Assembly: GCA_963924555.1 (NCBI GenBank)
Contig: OZ004596.1
Span: forward strand, 6,458,139-6,522,138
Direction: 5' to 3'
DNA: 64,000 bases
Source of the DNA: Crambe crambe
Taxonomy: Eukaryota; Porifera; Demospongiae; Poecilosclerida; Crambeidae
Both the position numbers and the translations under genes were made by a program. The notes beneath the pieces are model-generated. The model had not been told where the DNA came from. It searched no databases and worked only from the letters and a program-made list of their open reading frames with translations. Below are positions 39,332-51,700 of the stretch, piece by piece (the stretch's first letter is position 1; the number at the start of each line of letters is the position of its first letter).

Positions 39332-42300
39332 ACTTTGTCCCTCCATGAAGTTTGAAAGGTCTTATAAAACCATGGCCAGTAGCAGCAGGAGACCGAGCTG
39401 GTCTCGGTGGCGCCGAAGTACTCAAAGTAGAACCACGCTGAGCAGAAAACTTGAGAGAAAGAGGCTCAGCTGCTACGTAATAAAAATCACCACTTCCTTC
39501 TCCGATGTCTTTGGCAAGATTTGGGTAACTTTCTAATTTCAATTTTCTAGGTGTCTCCAGTAGTCGAGCAAGAAAAAGTTCAGGCCTACAAAGGAAATAA
39601 CGGCCATCAAACTAGGCTTATTGTTGTTTTGTCGGAGGTCTTACACTTTCCCAGGGCGAAGACCAAAGTTGCTGTAACTCGAACTGTCCATAAAAATGAA
39701 GGGCTTGTTCTGCTGCAAGTGAAACAACGCCGGGATGCTGGATTTGCTTTTCAAGGTCTTGACGGAATTAAAAAGTACAACGTCTCCCTTCTCATATCTG
39801 CAGATTTAATATTAATAACAGAGGTTACGACGATATCTTCACTCAAACTCACTCGCTTGGTCTCCCAATTTTCACTAGTGCACTATTAGAAGTGATGGCT
39901 GCTAATGGAGGGGAAAAAAAAAAATAATCCATGCCTTTTAGCACTGTAAAATAGTCCTTTACCATTGGTAGACTTTTGAACTGCACTCTCTAAAGAGGGG
40001 ATGCTGCTGCTCACAGAAGTAGCCAGCTGTTGGGCCATGGGGAGCAACTTTTGAAGGTCATAGGGCTCTATATCAGTAGGCATTGGAATGACAGAATAAT
40101 CTGCCAAGAGGTTGGGGTAAAGAGCACTCTGTCCTCCAGGTTTCACGTTAGCAGAAGCATCTGAATTTGGACTAAGGGAGAGAGAATAAAGATTATACAG
40201 CAATGGGTCAGTTTGATTGCCAACCTCAGTTGGTTAGCTACATCACAAAAGTGCTTGAGTTGCTTTGCGAGGTTCTCCATAACTTTCACACTTTCACTAC
40301 AAGTTACAAGCACGATGGGGTCACTAGATTGACTGTTGGCGAAAATCTTACTCTGACTGCTTGGCAGAATCAGAATGCAAATTGGCTGCTTTGCTTGGTA
40401 CCAAAGTGCTTTCGACTTCAGATACGGTGTCATTCTTTTGTGCTCTAAGGGATGTCAACTCGACAAATAACTGGGTTTTTTCCTCAGTCACGCTGCCGAG
40501 CTGAACATTAAGTTGCTCGACCTCTCTCTTGAGATTATCGACAACGGTAGGATCAGCAGTGGCTTGGCCAACTGAATGGTGTGCCCAGCCTCCAGGTGGA
40601 GGTGGTGGCGTAGCTTGAGCTTTCCGATCTTGAACTTGAGTACCCTGAAAGAGGTTCTGTGACTAATGTATTTTTTGAACCATCTTACTTACAGTAAAAC
40701 GAGATCTCAATATAGTACTACGTTCAAGAGATGCCTTATCGAGAAGGTTACTTGCAGTTGCACACCTCTCGAGAATGACAGATGCCCTTGCTCTCAGATC
40801 CCAGACCTCAGTCAGAGCACAGCTGAATCGTACGAGTTGAGTTTTTATATTTTGAGTCACTTTAGTTACTTCCCGAATACAGTCGGTCTCAATCTCTTTG
40901 CACGTGGATTGGACGAGATCTTTCTGCATTTGTAACAATTGGAAGCCGTAAACACTTACGGTATACGAGGTCGTGAAAAAACTAACCCGGATTTTTGGGA
41001 GCTTCTTAGCACGTTCAGAAATTGACGCGACAGTCTTTGAGATCTCCTCCTTGTTGAGGAAATTGGTAATCGAAGGAACAGGTTTAGCACTGAAAGCGTT
41101 TAGTTCATCCAGCGTCTGCTTCAGCTGAAATTTGGAGCATCATTTAATCACTGATTGGAGACGGGCATGACAAGAACAGATTAACCTTGGATACAGTAGC
41201 TGTCATCGTAGCAGTAAGTGCAGAGAGTTGACCGTGTTCCTGGCTACCAAGAGAGAGTAAGTCTTCATTTAACCACTGAGATGCCAGAGACAGCTTAGCC
41301 AAGGCTTGGTAAACTTCACCCAATAAGGACGGATAAACACCAGAGCTGAATAACTCGACCTCACGAGATGTGAATTCGACTACTTCTTCAAGTCCTTCGA
41401 GTTGCTTTCTTTGCTGTGACCCCATGTAACCAATCATGTGCACGATCTCGTCAGCAAACTTTTGCTACAATACAGTAGATTGGTAAAATATCGAGAGAGA
41501 GAAAGAGATTTTAGCATACCTCGGTAATAAGGTTGACAATGGTCATTTCGTCATCGACACAGTACTCTATAACAGCATTAAAAGCAAGTCAGTGCAGAGA
41601 GTAATTTAAAAGGAAAATGACATACTCAGTGGAGTGAAACAGGTTAGATCAGGTAACAGATGCGTCTCCTTCAATTGGTTGACTGAGAGCAAGTACAACT
41701 TTGCATGACCTTTAGATCCACCTGATTTCTGAAGAAGCTCGACAAATTGATCTTGGGAAATTATCTCGTTTGGAACGATGCAGTGAGAGCAGGTGTTAGA
41801 GAACAAGACCTGTCCATTAAGGGGTATGTGCCACTGAATGTGAACCTTTTCGGCCAATATTTCAGCCCTGGATAGAAATATCGATTTCGTGTACTATTGT
41901 TAACTACACATGTGCGAGGACTAACGTAAGTGTAGGATCCGAGATGATCTTCAAAGACGTCCCATGAAGTACATTAATGACTTCGATTTTTGAACGAATG
42001 ATGTCGTCAACAGTTTCGAAAAATTCAGTGAAAGTCATCCTTTCCCTTGGATCCAATTTGAGCATGGAGCACAACAAGGTCTTCATCTTATCACGAAAAG
42101 ATCTGATAGTAAACAATAACAGTATTATACAAACACAGCCACTATATGGACGACTTACTCAGATAAGCGCTCATTGACGGAAGGTGGTAATTCGTAAATG
42201 TAGTTAATTTTGCGATTGGGAGCACGTTCGAAAGCTATGGCATCACCTTTATGCTTTAAAATCCGTGGGATATCTTGAAGTTGCTGCATTACACATCATA

Positions 42301-43396
42301 ACAGGGTAACAGTGGAAAAAGTTTAAATAAATTGTTTCTTACAGCATAAAAACCACACTGGCCGACTAAGACCTTATACAGGAGAGCACCTATCGACCAA
42401 ATGTCTACTTTGTCATCGTAATGCTACAATCGGTAAAGACGATAAGAACACTCATTTACAGAAGGTAGTAGTAATACATACCTCTCCAGGGTGAAAAACA
42501 CAAGATAATGCTTCGGGAGCCTAATGGACGAGAGTAAAAGAGATCGTCTCAACATAATCGTGTGACATTACCATGAAAACTGGAGTCCCTGCAAGACTAG
42601 TCATGTCGATGGCTTTGTTACCTTCGTCCTTAAAGTGACGAGCAAATCCAAAATCTGCTAACTTTATCTACAGAAAATTAGCAAACAATCAAGTGAAATG
42701 GCTCATTATACCAGCTCACCATCATTTTTGAAGTGGTTTGATGGCGTTTGATGAGGATATTGCCTGGTTTTAAATCACGATGGACTATGTTTTGATCCCT
42801 GAGAGCTTTCATTCCCTGAGCTACAAATTGTGCAGCGGTTACTCCAGTCAAGAGCTCGAAAATTTAAAATCTTACCTAGTTGATGCAAGAATACTATTGT
42901 GCTTTCTTCATTGAAAGGATCGACTTTAACGAGGTGATCCAAATCATAGTCACATAGCTCCATAACAAGAACTATAAATTGCCTCAATTCCTGAATACAG
43001 AAAACAGTTGCAGACACATTGAGAGTGAATGCTGTACTGCCAGAGTTCTATAATATTTACCTGGACGTGAAGAAGATGAACTACATATTCACATCCCCGA
43101 AGAATTTTAAGAATACGGATCTCCCTTTCAAGGTTTTCTCGTACCTTTGGATCTTGCTTGAAATACTCCTTGCGCACTACTTTCACGGCAACCTCAGTAT
43201 TACCGTCCTGCAAATCGACGATAGATTCAAAATTCTTAAACAACTAGTAACGTACATTGGTCCATCCCAGGTAAACTTCACCGAAAGAACCTTTACCTAT
43301 TTTAGTACCCAGATGCCAGACATAGCCTTCGCAGTGAGCCAAATCTTGAGGGCAAACTCTCTTGAGCTGACTTAGCTTTGGCCTAGACTGACTCAT
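39312..43396 (-). CDS. ULK/TBK1-type kinase with FIP200/ATG11-like claw domain (apparent fusion)
   Basis: About 17 exons on one strand join in frame to roughly 1,000 residues. The kinase domain is complete: GKGSFGEVY, VAVKVV, MELCDYDLDHLV, IVHRDLKPGNILI (KPGN as in TBK1/IKK-epsilon), ADFGFAR (as in ULK/ATG1), GTPVFMAPEAL, VDIWSIGALLYKVLVG and DPRERMTFTEFFETVDDI. A segment in the position of the TBK1 ubiquitin-like domain follows (EKVHIQWHIPLNGQVLFS). A helical region (about 40660-41460), a Pro-rich linker (TPPPPPGGW) and a coiled coil (DNLKREVEQLNVQLGSVTEE) come next. The C-terminal exons read YEKGDVVLFNSVKT, KPFIFMDSSSYSNFGLRPGK and GDFYYVAAEPLSLKF. They follow the pattern of the FIP200/ATG11 claw (GDLVL, YFLHS, LKPGE, FYRVKAVSW). 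The kinase/scaffold assignment is strong for the kinase and moderate for the claw. Splice phases are consistent at each junction I checked; the short exon near 39855 is the weakest. Confidence 0.78.
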
Positions 43397-43491
43397 ACTT
43401 ACTACCAGATGGCAAACACAATCGGTCGATCACGATATAGCTAGGTAGGTGGTGCCACACCCAACTCAGCTTGACACTAGTTCAGCCAGCA
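43397..43491. other. Upstream region of the kinase-claw gene
   Basis: The presumed promoter is confined between the start codon and the inverted repeat that begins at 43492. No recognisable core element is visible. Confidence 0.35.
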
Positions 43492-43559
43492 AGGTCACAT
43501 GGACCAATCAGATTCATGCTGACATCATTGCCTACAAATCTGATTGGTCCATGTGACCT
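43492..43559. repeat. Perfect 23-bp inverted repeat (hairpin)
   Basis: The arms 43492-43514 and 43537-43559 are exact reverse complements (core GGTCACATGGACCAATCAGA) around a 22-bp loop. Each arm contains an ATTGG/CCAAT box. It may be a short foldback element or the termini of a very small MITE. Confidence 0.9.
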
Positions 43560-43639
43560 CGGCGTCTGAAGTATAGTACTAGTGGTATCAGCACAGGCTG
43601 ATACAGTATCGAATCCAGGTTGTTTCAGGGCTGTATCAA

Positions 43640-44900
43640 GTGACTTATAACATCGTAAGCGCCCAGGACTTGTATCCCAATGATGACAAATGGTTAAGGT
43701 AGATTGGGGTAACTTGGGACACTCTTACTACAAATAATGATATCTCTGCAACCGCTTTAGCTATAAACAAGCTTTAAGTTGCAAGAGATCACTTTTCTAG
43801 TCTGAGCTAAAGATGATTGGTATTGCTTACTAATTAATTGGCTACAATTCGCCCATGTGTAGTATGCAGAAATCCCTTTCAGGATAACTTGGGACACTGC
43901 ATGTCCATGCAATTTTGACAAAGCTTAAACAGTGCGCTATGCATGTTTTGCTGACTTATCACTTTTTAAAAAAAACACAGATCATTATGAAGCGTTATCT
44001 CAGTGGATAGAATATTGATAGATCAGTTCAGTAAGTTTGAAGTTATTTTTTCTTGCGGTCTTGTAAAATCAGCAGAGTGTTTAGGGCTGCTTATTACCAA
44101 CAGAGTAACCAAAGCACTCTAGACTGGCTTCAGAGAGAGACAAAGCATAAATATTTACGTGTGCAAAATAAGATCTTGAAACTTAGTAATCTCGAAGCAA
44201 GATTGAAATATAACTCCACCGTCCCAAGTTAAAAATTCTTTGAATTCCATTAATTCATTAAGGGGTTATTACCATAATACAATATCTTGAAAACCGTCAG
44301 AGGAAATTACAGAATACCATATCTCAAAAACCATCAGAGAAATAACAGATATACAATATATCCCTACAACATATTTGAAATTCTTTGAATTCCTTTAAGT
44401 CATTAAGGGGTTATTACCGTAATACCATATCTCGAAAACCATCAGGGGGATTTCTATGAAATTACATACTAGTAATTCATTTTAAGTATCTCAAAAACCA
44501 TCATGACGTACAAACAATGTGAAACATTTGACAGTGAGGCAAGTGCTTCAAATCTTGCTGTGTCAGGCAGTCTACATACATAGAAAGCTGAGAGACAGAG
44601 TCATGTAAGTGGCAGGAAGCTCCATACAGAAGCTGTAAATGCTTACCACAAGCACTTAGATAAGCCGAGGTCCTACAATCCACTTTGATAAGCTTAGAGC
44701 CTATGTGACAAAAGGCTGTATTACGATCCACTTTGATAAGCCCAACCACCTCTGGGGTTCTTTACATATCTGAAATTCTTCAAATTCCATTGGGTTGTTA
44801 TCGTAATACCATATCTCGAAAGCCATCAGGGGGATTTCTATGAAATTACAGATATACAATAATTATTAGTTATTAAGGGGTTATCACCATGCTACCACAA
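43640..44900. repeat. AT-rich dispersed repeat cluster
   Basis: At least five diverged copies of a block around ACCATATCTCGAAAACCATC followed by a G-rich GGGGGATTTC occur between 44260 and 44850. Another copy lies near 48025-48065. The left part contains GGGGTAACTTGGGACAC near 43706, and an inverted-like GTCCCAAGTT near 44222. No gene is visible. Confidence 0.7.
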
Positions 44901-45106
44901 ATACATTTGATTGCTATTGGTAAATTCCAAAAAATTGGGAAAAAATTTGAAATGAATTTTTTAAAGTCAGAAGTGAATCATAGCTAATGTTTCCATTTCT
45001 AATGGTCCAACCTTTGTGCTGTGTGTGTGTCATTAGTACCACCTTCTGTACTGTTGCATACTTTATCACTATACCATCCTTCCATGGTGAAAGTAGTAGC
45101 ACTGTA

Positions 45107-45231
45107 CAGTAGTTTGCAGAACAGTTGTCAAAGATAGGCAGCAGCTCTGGAATACCATTATAGGGCTTTAAAAACATTTTATTACTTTCAAGGCCACCAC
45201 CTGATGCAAGACAACTGTTCTACAAACTACT
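45107..45231. repeat. TA-flanked inverted-repeat element, family A, copy 1
   Basis: The left end CAGTAGTTTGCAGAACAGTT (from 45107, preceded by TA) is mirrored by ACAACTGTTCTACAAACTAC near 45211-45230. The centre contains AAGGCCACCACCTGATGCA, shared with the copies at 48.4 and 55.6 kb. It has the form of a short non-autonomous DNA transposon. Confidence 0.75.
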
Positions 45232-46905
45232 CACTAGAACCATAGCATAGCCGGTTTGTTGAATGACGGTCATAACCACTGGCAGTCAAAGACTGAAGGA
45301 TCAGCCAATGCAGAAGCTGAAAGTACATGCAATGCACCCGACTGCTGCTGATGCCTAATTGGCCTTGCCGATTATGTATCAAGAGAGTTGGGTCAGCTAA
45401 TACCGTCTACTAAAGTGTGTGGTCAACTCAAACAAGCTACGTACGTAGGTAAGATTGTGTGACAGATGTAGCTATAGTGTTTGCTATCATCATCTACTGA
45501 AGTGTATCATCGTCTTGAACCAGTGACTATCAAATATGCAAAGCTGCATGAACATTTTTCAGATCTCGATGAAGAAATGTTGATGTAAAGGAGAAACTGA
45601 GATCAAAGAAGACAAGGAGACGGACACATTTACATTATAATGATGACACTGATGATTGATATTCAGATAGGAAGGGTATAGGGTTATATAAAACTGTTGA
45701 TGCAATTTAATTGTGCTGCAAGTAGTTTTAGAGTTACGTTTACCTTGTATCATCACTGATATTATTCAAACTCTTGTAGTGATCACTTTAGTGGAGAGAA
45801 CAAACCTGACCCTTCTGGTACCCAATTGACAAAGCCAATTAGGCATCAGCAGCAATCAGGTGTATTGGCTGATCCCCTAGCTTCGAGAAAAAGGAGTCTA
45901 AGCTTGTTGCAGATGGTAGTGCTTTGTCAGTTGGTTGGAATACATGAAGTCTGCCAACAAACTTGCTATAGGGCTCCTACTTTGCATACACGTATATATA
46001 AATACTGCATGAAATACAATAAACTCCCTCTAATCGGGATCCCTGAAATGAGGTAACCCCTGTATTCAGGAGGTCTTACATTTGGACAACAACTTGCAAT
46101 ATTCACTGTAATTACAACTGCAGCTAAGACAGTACCATGAGGCTGGACCCAATATTTCAGGTTGGTTGTGTATGCAGCAGGAAGCCCTCAATTGTACAAA
46201 AGGTTTGAGGTCCTACAGTTTGCACAACTGCATATTCAACTGACTACCAGTCACACACTGGCTACATACCACGAGTTATACTTGACCTCTGACCTGAAGG
46301 ACTAGTGAGGACGACATGTCAGAGTTACTACTTGGTTTTCACTGCACTACACATTCCAACACTTTCCAGCACGATACGACAACTATGCACTGTAATGTAC
46401 TGGGATCTTTGGATTTGCTGACCCAGCAAAAATATTGAACAAGACAACTTACAGCATGATATCCTCACACTGCAAATAGACAGCACACAATCACGACAGC
46501 ATAAATTCAACAGGAACGTAGTGACTAAATAGGACCTAGCTCTTGAGAAAGCTAGTGTAATTCTGCTGCTTGGAATGCTTGTTATTGAACATTAAGTAGA
46601 TAGCAAGGTGTAGCCATATTGACTGTACATACATGGACTTTACCAACAAACCTCCTACTTTAACAGGCTTCTTTACATACATGTATACTGAAGAGCTCCT
46701 ATTCTAGCTTAGCCAGAGCTCATGTCAATACTGTTCAATACAGGTCAATCGCTGCTCGTCCTTGCAGCCACTCCTAGTGAGTTTGTCAATGTGTGGCTTT
46801 AGCCTCATCCCCAGGCTCTTCATGTGAAAAGGGGAGGTTCCTTCCCCTTCCCTTTTTTGTGCAGAGAGCATGGGAACGATGCTAGGTTTGTTTATGATGC
46901 CTGGG
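45232..46905. other. Repeat-derived intergenic sequence
   Basis: This stretch holds diverged copies of blocks seen elsewhere in the desert. One is a CTGCTGATG-containing block near 45340 that recurs at about 48265, 49015, 49965 and 51435. Short open frames exist, but none shows family similarity or splice-supported extension. Confidence 0.5.
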
Positions 46906-47178
46906 CTAGCCACTTAACTCTACCAAGTCACACAACAGGTCTCGTACTCCATTGTCTGGAATCCTTGTACGTTGGCGACAGGCAGGGCAGGTTGGGATTG
47001 GATCTGACCACCTACTTCCTTGCCGCCTTTCTTCTAGTAATATACCTCTCCTTCCCTCACGATAAGCCTCTCTGATTTCCTCTTTTTGGTGGAGTTTTGG
47101 AAGATATAAACCTTTGGTGAGATACTCCACTGCATTTTCAATAAAGAGAATCTCTTCTTTTTGTTTCTCAGCAGCCAT
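46906..47178 (-). CDS. Possible first exon or orphan small gene (90 residues)
   Basis: The frame starts MAAEKQKEEILFIENAVEYL and is rich in Lys, Glu and Arg, with a later CPAC. I do not recognise it. In its favour, a perfect CRE palindrome TGACGTCA lies at 47268-47275, about 90 bp upstream, in a short GC-richer patch (GCGCGCGCTGCGC near 47200), and a good donor, GTAGGT, lies inside the frame near 47015. Against it, it sits in repeat-rich DNA and has no visible downstream exons. It may be a relic. Confidence 0.3.
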   Translation of the reverse strand: MAAEKQKEEILFIENAVEYLTKGLYLPKLHQKEEIREAYREGRRGILLEERRQGSRWSDPIPTCPACRQRTRIPDNGVRDLLCDLVELSG

Positions 47179-47267
47179 ATTTTATTCATTTGCTAGTCCT
47201 AGCGCGCGCTGCGCTGTTTGTTGCATGCATGTACATGTGTATATGTGCGCGTGCATGCTTATTTTCG

Positions 47268-47275
47268 TGACGTCA
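47268..47275. promoter_or_regulatory. Perfect CRE palindrome TGACGTCA
   Basis: This exact ATF/CREB consensus lies upstream of the orphan minus-strand frame that starts at 47178. A single 8-mer can occur by chance; its location in a GC-rich island is the only support. Confidence 0.4.
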
Positions 47276-47429
47276 TCAAATGTCCATTCGCGCACGCATG
47301 CATGACATGCACATGCGCACTCGGTACACCGCACACGATTATTTCACCCGGTTCGCGTATTATCACGCAATCTATAGAAGGGAGTTATCAACTTTTATCT
47401 AAATACGCAGCAAGGATTTATCAGCACCT

Positions 47430-48420
47430 ACCTGTGTAGAACCATAGATAATTTTTTTAATTTTTTATTTTTAACGTTGCTCAGCAACTGAAATATAAAG
47501 ATGTAGAGAGGAGAAGTAAATAATAAGAAAAGTGAGACAAAAGGTTAGGGCCCTAGTGATAATGCATTGCGTTCACATAGCATGCGCACTACGTCAGGCA
47601 TGACCAAGTGGAGAGTGCTGCCTCCTGTCATTTTTCTTTCTTTTTTCCCACTATGAGTAAGTAGCCAAACTTTGTAGCTACAAGAGAGTATCAAGTACTT
47701 GGTGCATCGGTGGGCTAGGGTGTTATGCCCTTGCACTAGTCTTGTTTCCAGATTATGTACATCTTGGGTAGAGGCCATCTGGGGACTTTAGCAGGGCTGA
47801 TCCAGGATTTCCTTGGATGGTGGCTGGTGTTGCCAGTAGACCATATTCCAATCTTACCATGTGGCCTATTTTGGCTCGTGTTACAGCTATTTAGATCCAT
47901 GGAAAAAGGACAAAAGCAAATAAAGCTACGTATATAGCTCTTGTTCTGAACTGCAAAGTAAGCCGTCAGCTCACTCGCTGAACTAGTATATCCCCACAAC
48001 ACATGCGAAATACTCAAGTCATTACCGCAATACCATAATATCTTGTAAACCATCGGGGGGATTTCAATATACTAGTATATCCCTACAATATTTTTGTGAT
48101 TAAGCGGTTATCACTATGTTTGAGTGCTATTGGTAAATTCCGAAAAAATAGAAAAAAAAATTGACTGATTTTTAAAAAGTCGAAAGTGAATCTAGGCATT
48201 AGGTCAGGCATTGGACATGAAGCTGAAGGATCAGTCAATGCGAAGTTGAAGGTTCAATATGCAATGCCGATTTCTGCTGATGCCGTGCCAATTGGGTTTG
48301 CTATCAACACCTGTGATTAGCTTGGTAAGATTGGGTCCAACCCTAGTTTGTGCTGTGTGTGTGTCATTAGTACCACCTTCTGTACTGTTGCATACTTTAT
48401 CCTTCCATGGTGAAAGTAGT
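47430..48420. other. Repeat-rich intergenic sequence
   Basis: This contains a diverged copy of the ACCATAATATCTTGTAAACC-type block (about 48030). A segment at about 48349-48423 also occurs at 45018-45100 (core TGTGTGTCATTAGTACCACC). No gene is seen. Confidence 0.55.
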
Positions 48421-48423
48421 AGC

Positions 48424-48520
48424 ACTGTAAAGTAGTTTTGTCAAACATAAGAATAGTTATAAGGCTTAGAAAACACTTCAAGGCCACCACCTATCCCTGC
48501 CCTGCCTGATGCAAGACAAT
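48424..48520. repeat. Degenerate family-A element
   Basis: An eroded left end (AAAGTAGTTTTGTC) and the shared internal CAAGGCCACCACCTATCCC place this with the elements at 45.1 and 55.6 kb. The right inverted end has been overwritten by the adjoining minisatellite. Confidence 0.55.
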
Positions 48521-48737
48521 ACTGCAGGTTACAGGAAGTTACAGGAGGTTACTGCAGGTTACAGTAGGTTAACAGAGGTTACTGCAGGTTACAGGAGGTT
48601 ACTGCACATTACAGGAGGTTACCGGAGGTTACTGCAGGTTACAGGAGGTTACTGCACGCTACAGGAGGTTACCGGAGGTTACTGCAGGTTACAGGAGGTT
48701 ACCAGAGGTGACTGTAGGTTACAGGAGGTTACAGGCA
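48521..48737 (+). repeat. 10/20-bp minisatellite, GGTTACAGGA / GGTTACTGCA
   Basis: About 20 alternating decamers (GGTTACAGGA, GGTTACTGCA and one-base variants) run head to tail. It translates as a repetitive open frame, but the reading frame is a by-product of the array. Confidence 0.95.
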
Positions 48738-51700
48738 GTGGCGGATTCAGGATGTGGGAAAGGGGGGTCGCGTAGGTACCAAATGACAGTCTAAATAGTA
48801 TTTCCATTGGGGGTTTTCTCCACTCGAGGGTGCTCTCCAGGCGCTTCCATCTCCCGAATAACCTCAAAAAAGGCGGTGGTTTGATTCGAGGCTGATCTCC
48901 TGGTGCTTCCATCTCCCTGGGCCTCGGTAGCCAGTGGATGGCTCCATAACTAACTGGGCCAAAAATATCAAGACGAATGGACAAGAAACTGAAGGTTCAA
49001 TATGCAATGCACCCGATTTCTGCTGATGGCTAATCGGCAAGGCTGATTACGTATCAGAAGAGTTGGGTTTGCTATCATCATCTACTGAAGTGTGTCGAAT
49101 CAGCTATTGTGTGTGACGAATGTAGCTATAGTTATAGCTAAAAATTCCATTCCCAACCTCGTGTTCACCTTCTTAATTAACAAACTGGTTTAATATAGAC
49201 ATTTTAACAAACTAGCTATTGGAAACATCAGTTATAGCTATTTAAACTGCCATTTAAAAACTATAGCAAAGAACTTACGTAGGGGGGATTTAGCTTGACA
49301 CGAGGCTCATCCATGGTGCTTCCATTCCCTCTGTGGCTTGATTCGAGGCTGATCTCCTGGTGCTTCCATCTCCCTGGCCAAGTCGATGGCTCTAGACGTT
49401 CAAAATGGGCGGCTATGAAAACAGCTCAGTGACTTTATATACTGATCATTAGTTGTACGTAACTGAATAATAATAAACGAATACAAGTTAACAAAATAAC
49501 TACACAGATGACGATTGATATAGATATAGGAAACATGGTCTTCAGATAGATTTTCCAAATCACCATGGAGCTGATTTCAAGGGAGCTGACATAGGTCTAC
49601 TGCATTCAAAGACAAGGACCGAAACAGTGTCTGCACAATGGATAGGAAAGCTGTGGTAGAACTATGGTAGAGCCATCAAGTTAGAAGATTTGCTATTCAG
49701 ATAGGAATAAGGGCCATCTGTGGTATACACACAACAAAAATTAATTATAAGGTGGTTTTTGCTAAGACTGGAAACATCAGTGTACCTACAGTTGGAATGG
49801 CTTTTGAAACACAACAGCTACAGCTATTTAGACTGCCATGGATCGATAAACCATATAACCGACCAAAATGGGGTGGAAAACTGTCATGACGAATGGACAA
49901 GAAATCGAATTCAAAAAATGTCACGTGTGAATGGACAAGGTTCAACATGCAATGCACCCGATTTCTGCTGATGGCTAATCAGCAAGGCTGATTACGTATC
50001 AGAAGAGCTACTGAAGTCTGTGATCAACTCGAATCAGGTACGAAGGTAAGATTGCGTGTGTAGCTATAGCTAAATATTCCATTTCCAACCTCGTGTCCAC
50101 CTACTGCATAACTTTAACAAACTGGTTACGACATTTCAACAAACTGGCTATAGCCAATGTAACTCACCTACGTCAGAAATGGAAACATCAGCTATAGCTA
50201 TTTAGACTGCCATTTAACAAACTGGCTATAGCCACGGACTTACGTAGGGGTACCCGCTTGGAAAGAGGATTTATGTCACGGTGCTTCCATCTTCCTGGCC
50301 CTCAAGAAGAGGCTTTCTCGAGGCTGATCTCCTGGTGCTTCCATCTCCCTGGTCTCAGTGCCCAGTCGATGCTCCATAGGGCTACGAAAACAGCTACACA
50401 GTGACAATTGTTCTGAAGTAGATAAAGTCATAAAATAATAATAATAACGAATACAAATTAACAACAAAATGATATAGGAAAGCTGTAGCAGGGCTATGAT
50501 CTCCAAATCTGATTTCGAGGTAGGCCTATACTGTATTCAAAGACAAGATGCATATTGGACCAAAACAGTGAGAATCGAGGGTCTGCACAATTGATATTCG
50601 GATAGGAAGCTGTGGTAGAACTATAATAGAGCCATCCGTTAGAAGATTCATATCCAGCTAGAAGATTAAGTCGACAATTTATATTCAGATAGGAATAAGG
50701 GCCATCTGTGGTTCCAGCTAGAATATACACACAACAAAAATAAATTGTAATGTGGTTTTTGCTAAGACTGGAAACATCAGTGTACCTACGACAGCTACAG
50801 CTATTTAGACTGCCATGGATTGACGAACTGGCTATATGCTAGGAAATCAGAAATGGAAACATCAGCTATAGCAATTTAGACTGCCATTCAACAAAAAGGG
50901 TATAACCATTGACAACCATTAACAAACTGGCTATAGCCAATGTGGACCATCAAAAATGGAAACATAAGCTATGTGGCTGACATTTATTTAACAATCTAGC
51001 TATAGCCATTAACAAACTGGCTACAGCCAATGTGCCTACGCTTGGACCGAAATACAAGCCATGGAAATACCATTTAGACTGCCGTTTGGTACCTACAGTA
51101 AGGTAGGATCATCAGAAATGGAAACATCAGCTATGGGACCACCAAAAATGGAAACAAGCCACATGATAAAGCTGTTTAGATCAAACTGGCTATAGATAAA
51201 CCTGCAGTTGGGATTGTTAAGAGGTTTTCCACTCAAAGATGCTCTCCAGGCGCTTCCATCTTCCTAGGCGGCCTCTTCTTGGTGGTGGTTTGATTCGAGG
51301 CTGATCTCCTGGTGCTTCCATCTCCCTGGGCCTCGGTAGCCAGTTGATGGCTCCATAACTAACCAACCGAAACGGGAACCGAATTCAGAAAATGTCATGC
51401 ATGAATGGACAAGAAACTGAAGGTTCAATATGTAATGCACCCGAATCGGCAAGGCTGATTATGTATCAGAAGAGTTGGGTTTGCTATCATCATCTACTGA
51501 AGCATGTGACTACAAAGTATGTGTAGCTATAGCTAAAATTCCATTTCCAATCTCGTGTCCACCTTCTGCATAACTTTAACAAACTGCAAAATGGCTATAT
51601 AGCCAATGTAACTTCTCTACATTTGGACTATCAGAAATGGAAACATCAGCTAAACTGGCTATAGCCACGAACTTCTGTAGGGGTACCTGGTTGGAAAGAG

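Noticed and set aside
43019..43375. A 118-residue plus-strand frame
   Set aside because: It lies antisense to the N-lobe exons of the kinase gene, whose minus-strand frame carries the kinase motifs.
48521..48737. Possible CRISPR-like array
   Set aside because: The units are contiguous decamers without unique spacers, in a eukaryotic genome.
48509..48775. An 88-residue repetitive frame
   Set aside because: It is the translation of a decamer minisatellite, with no start context or neighbours.
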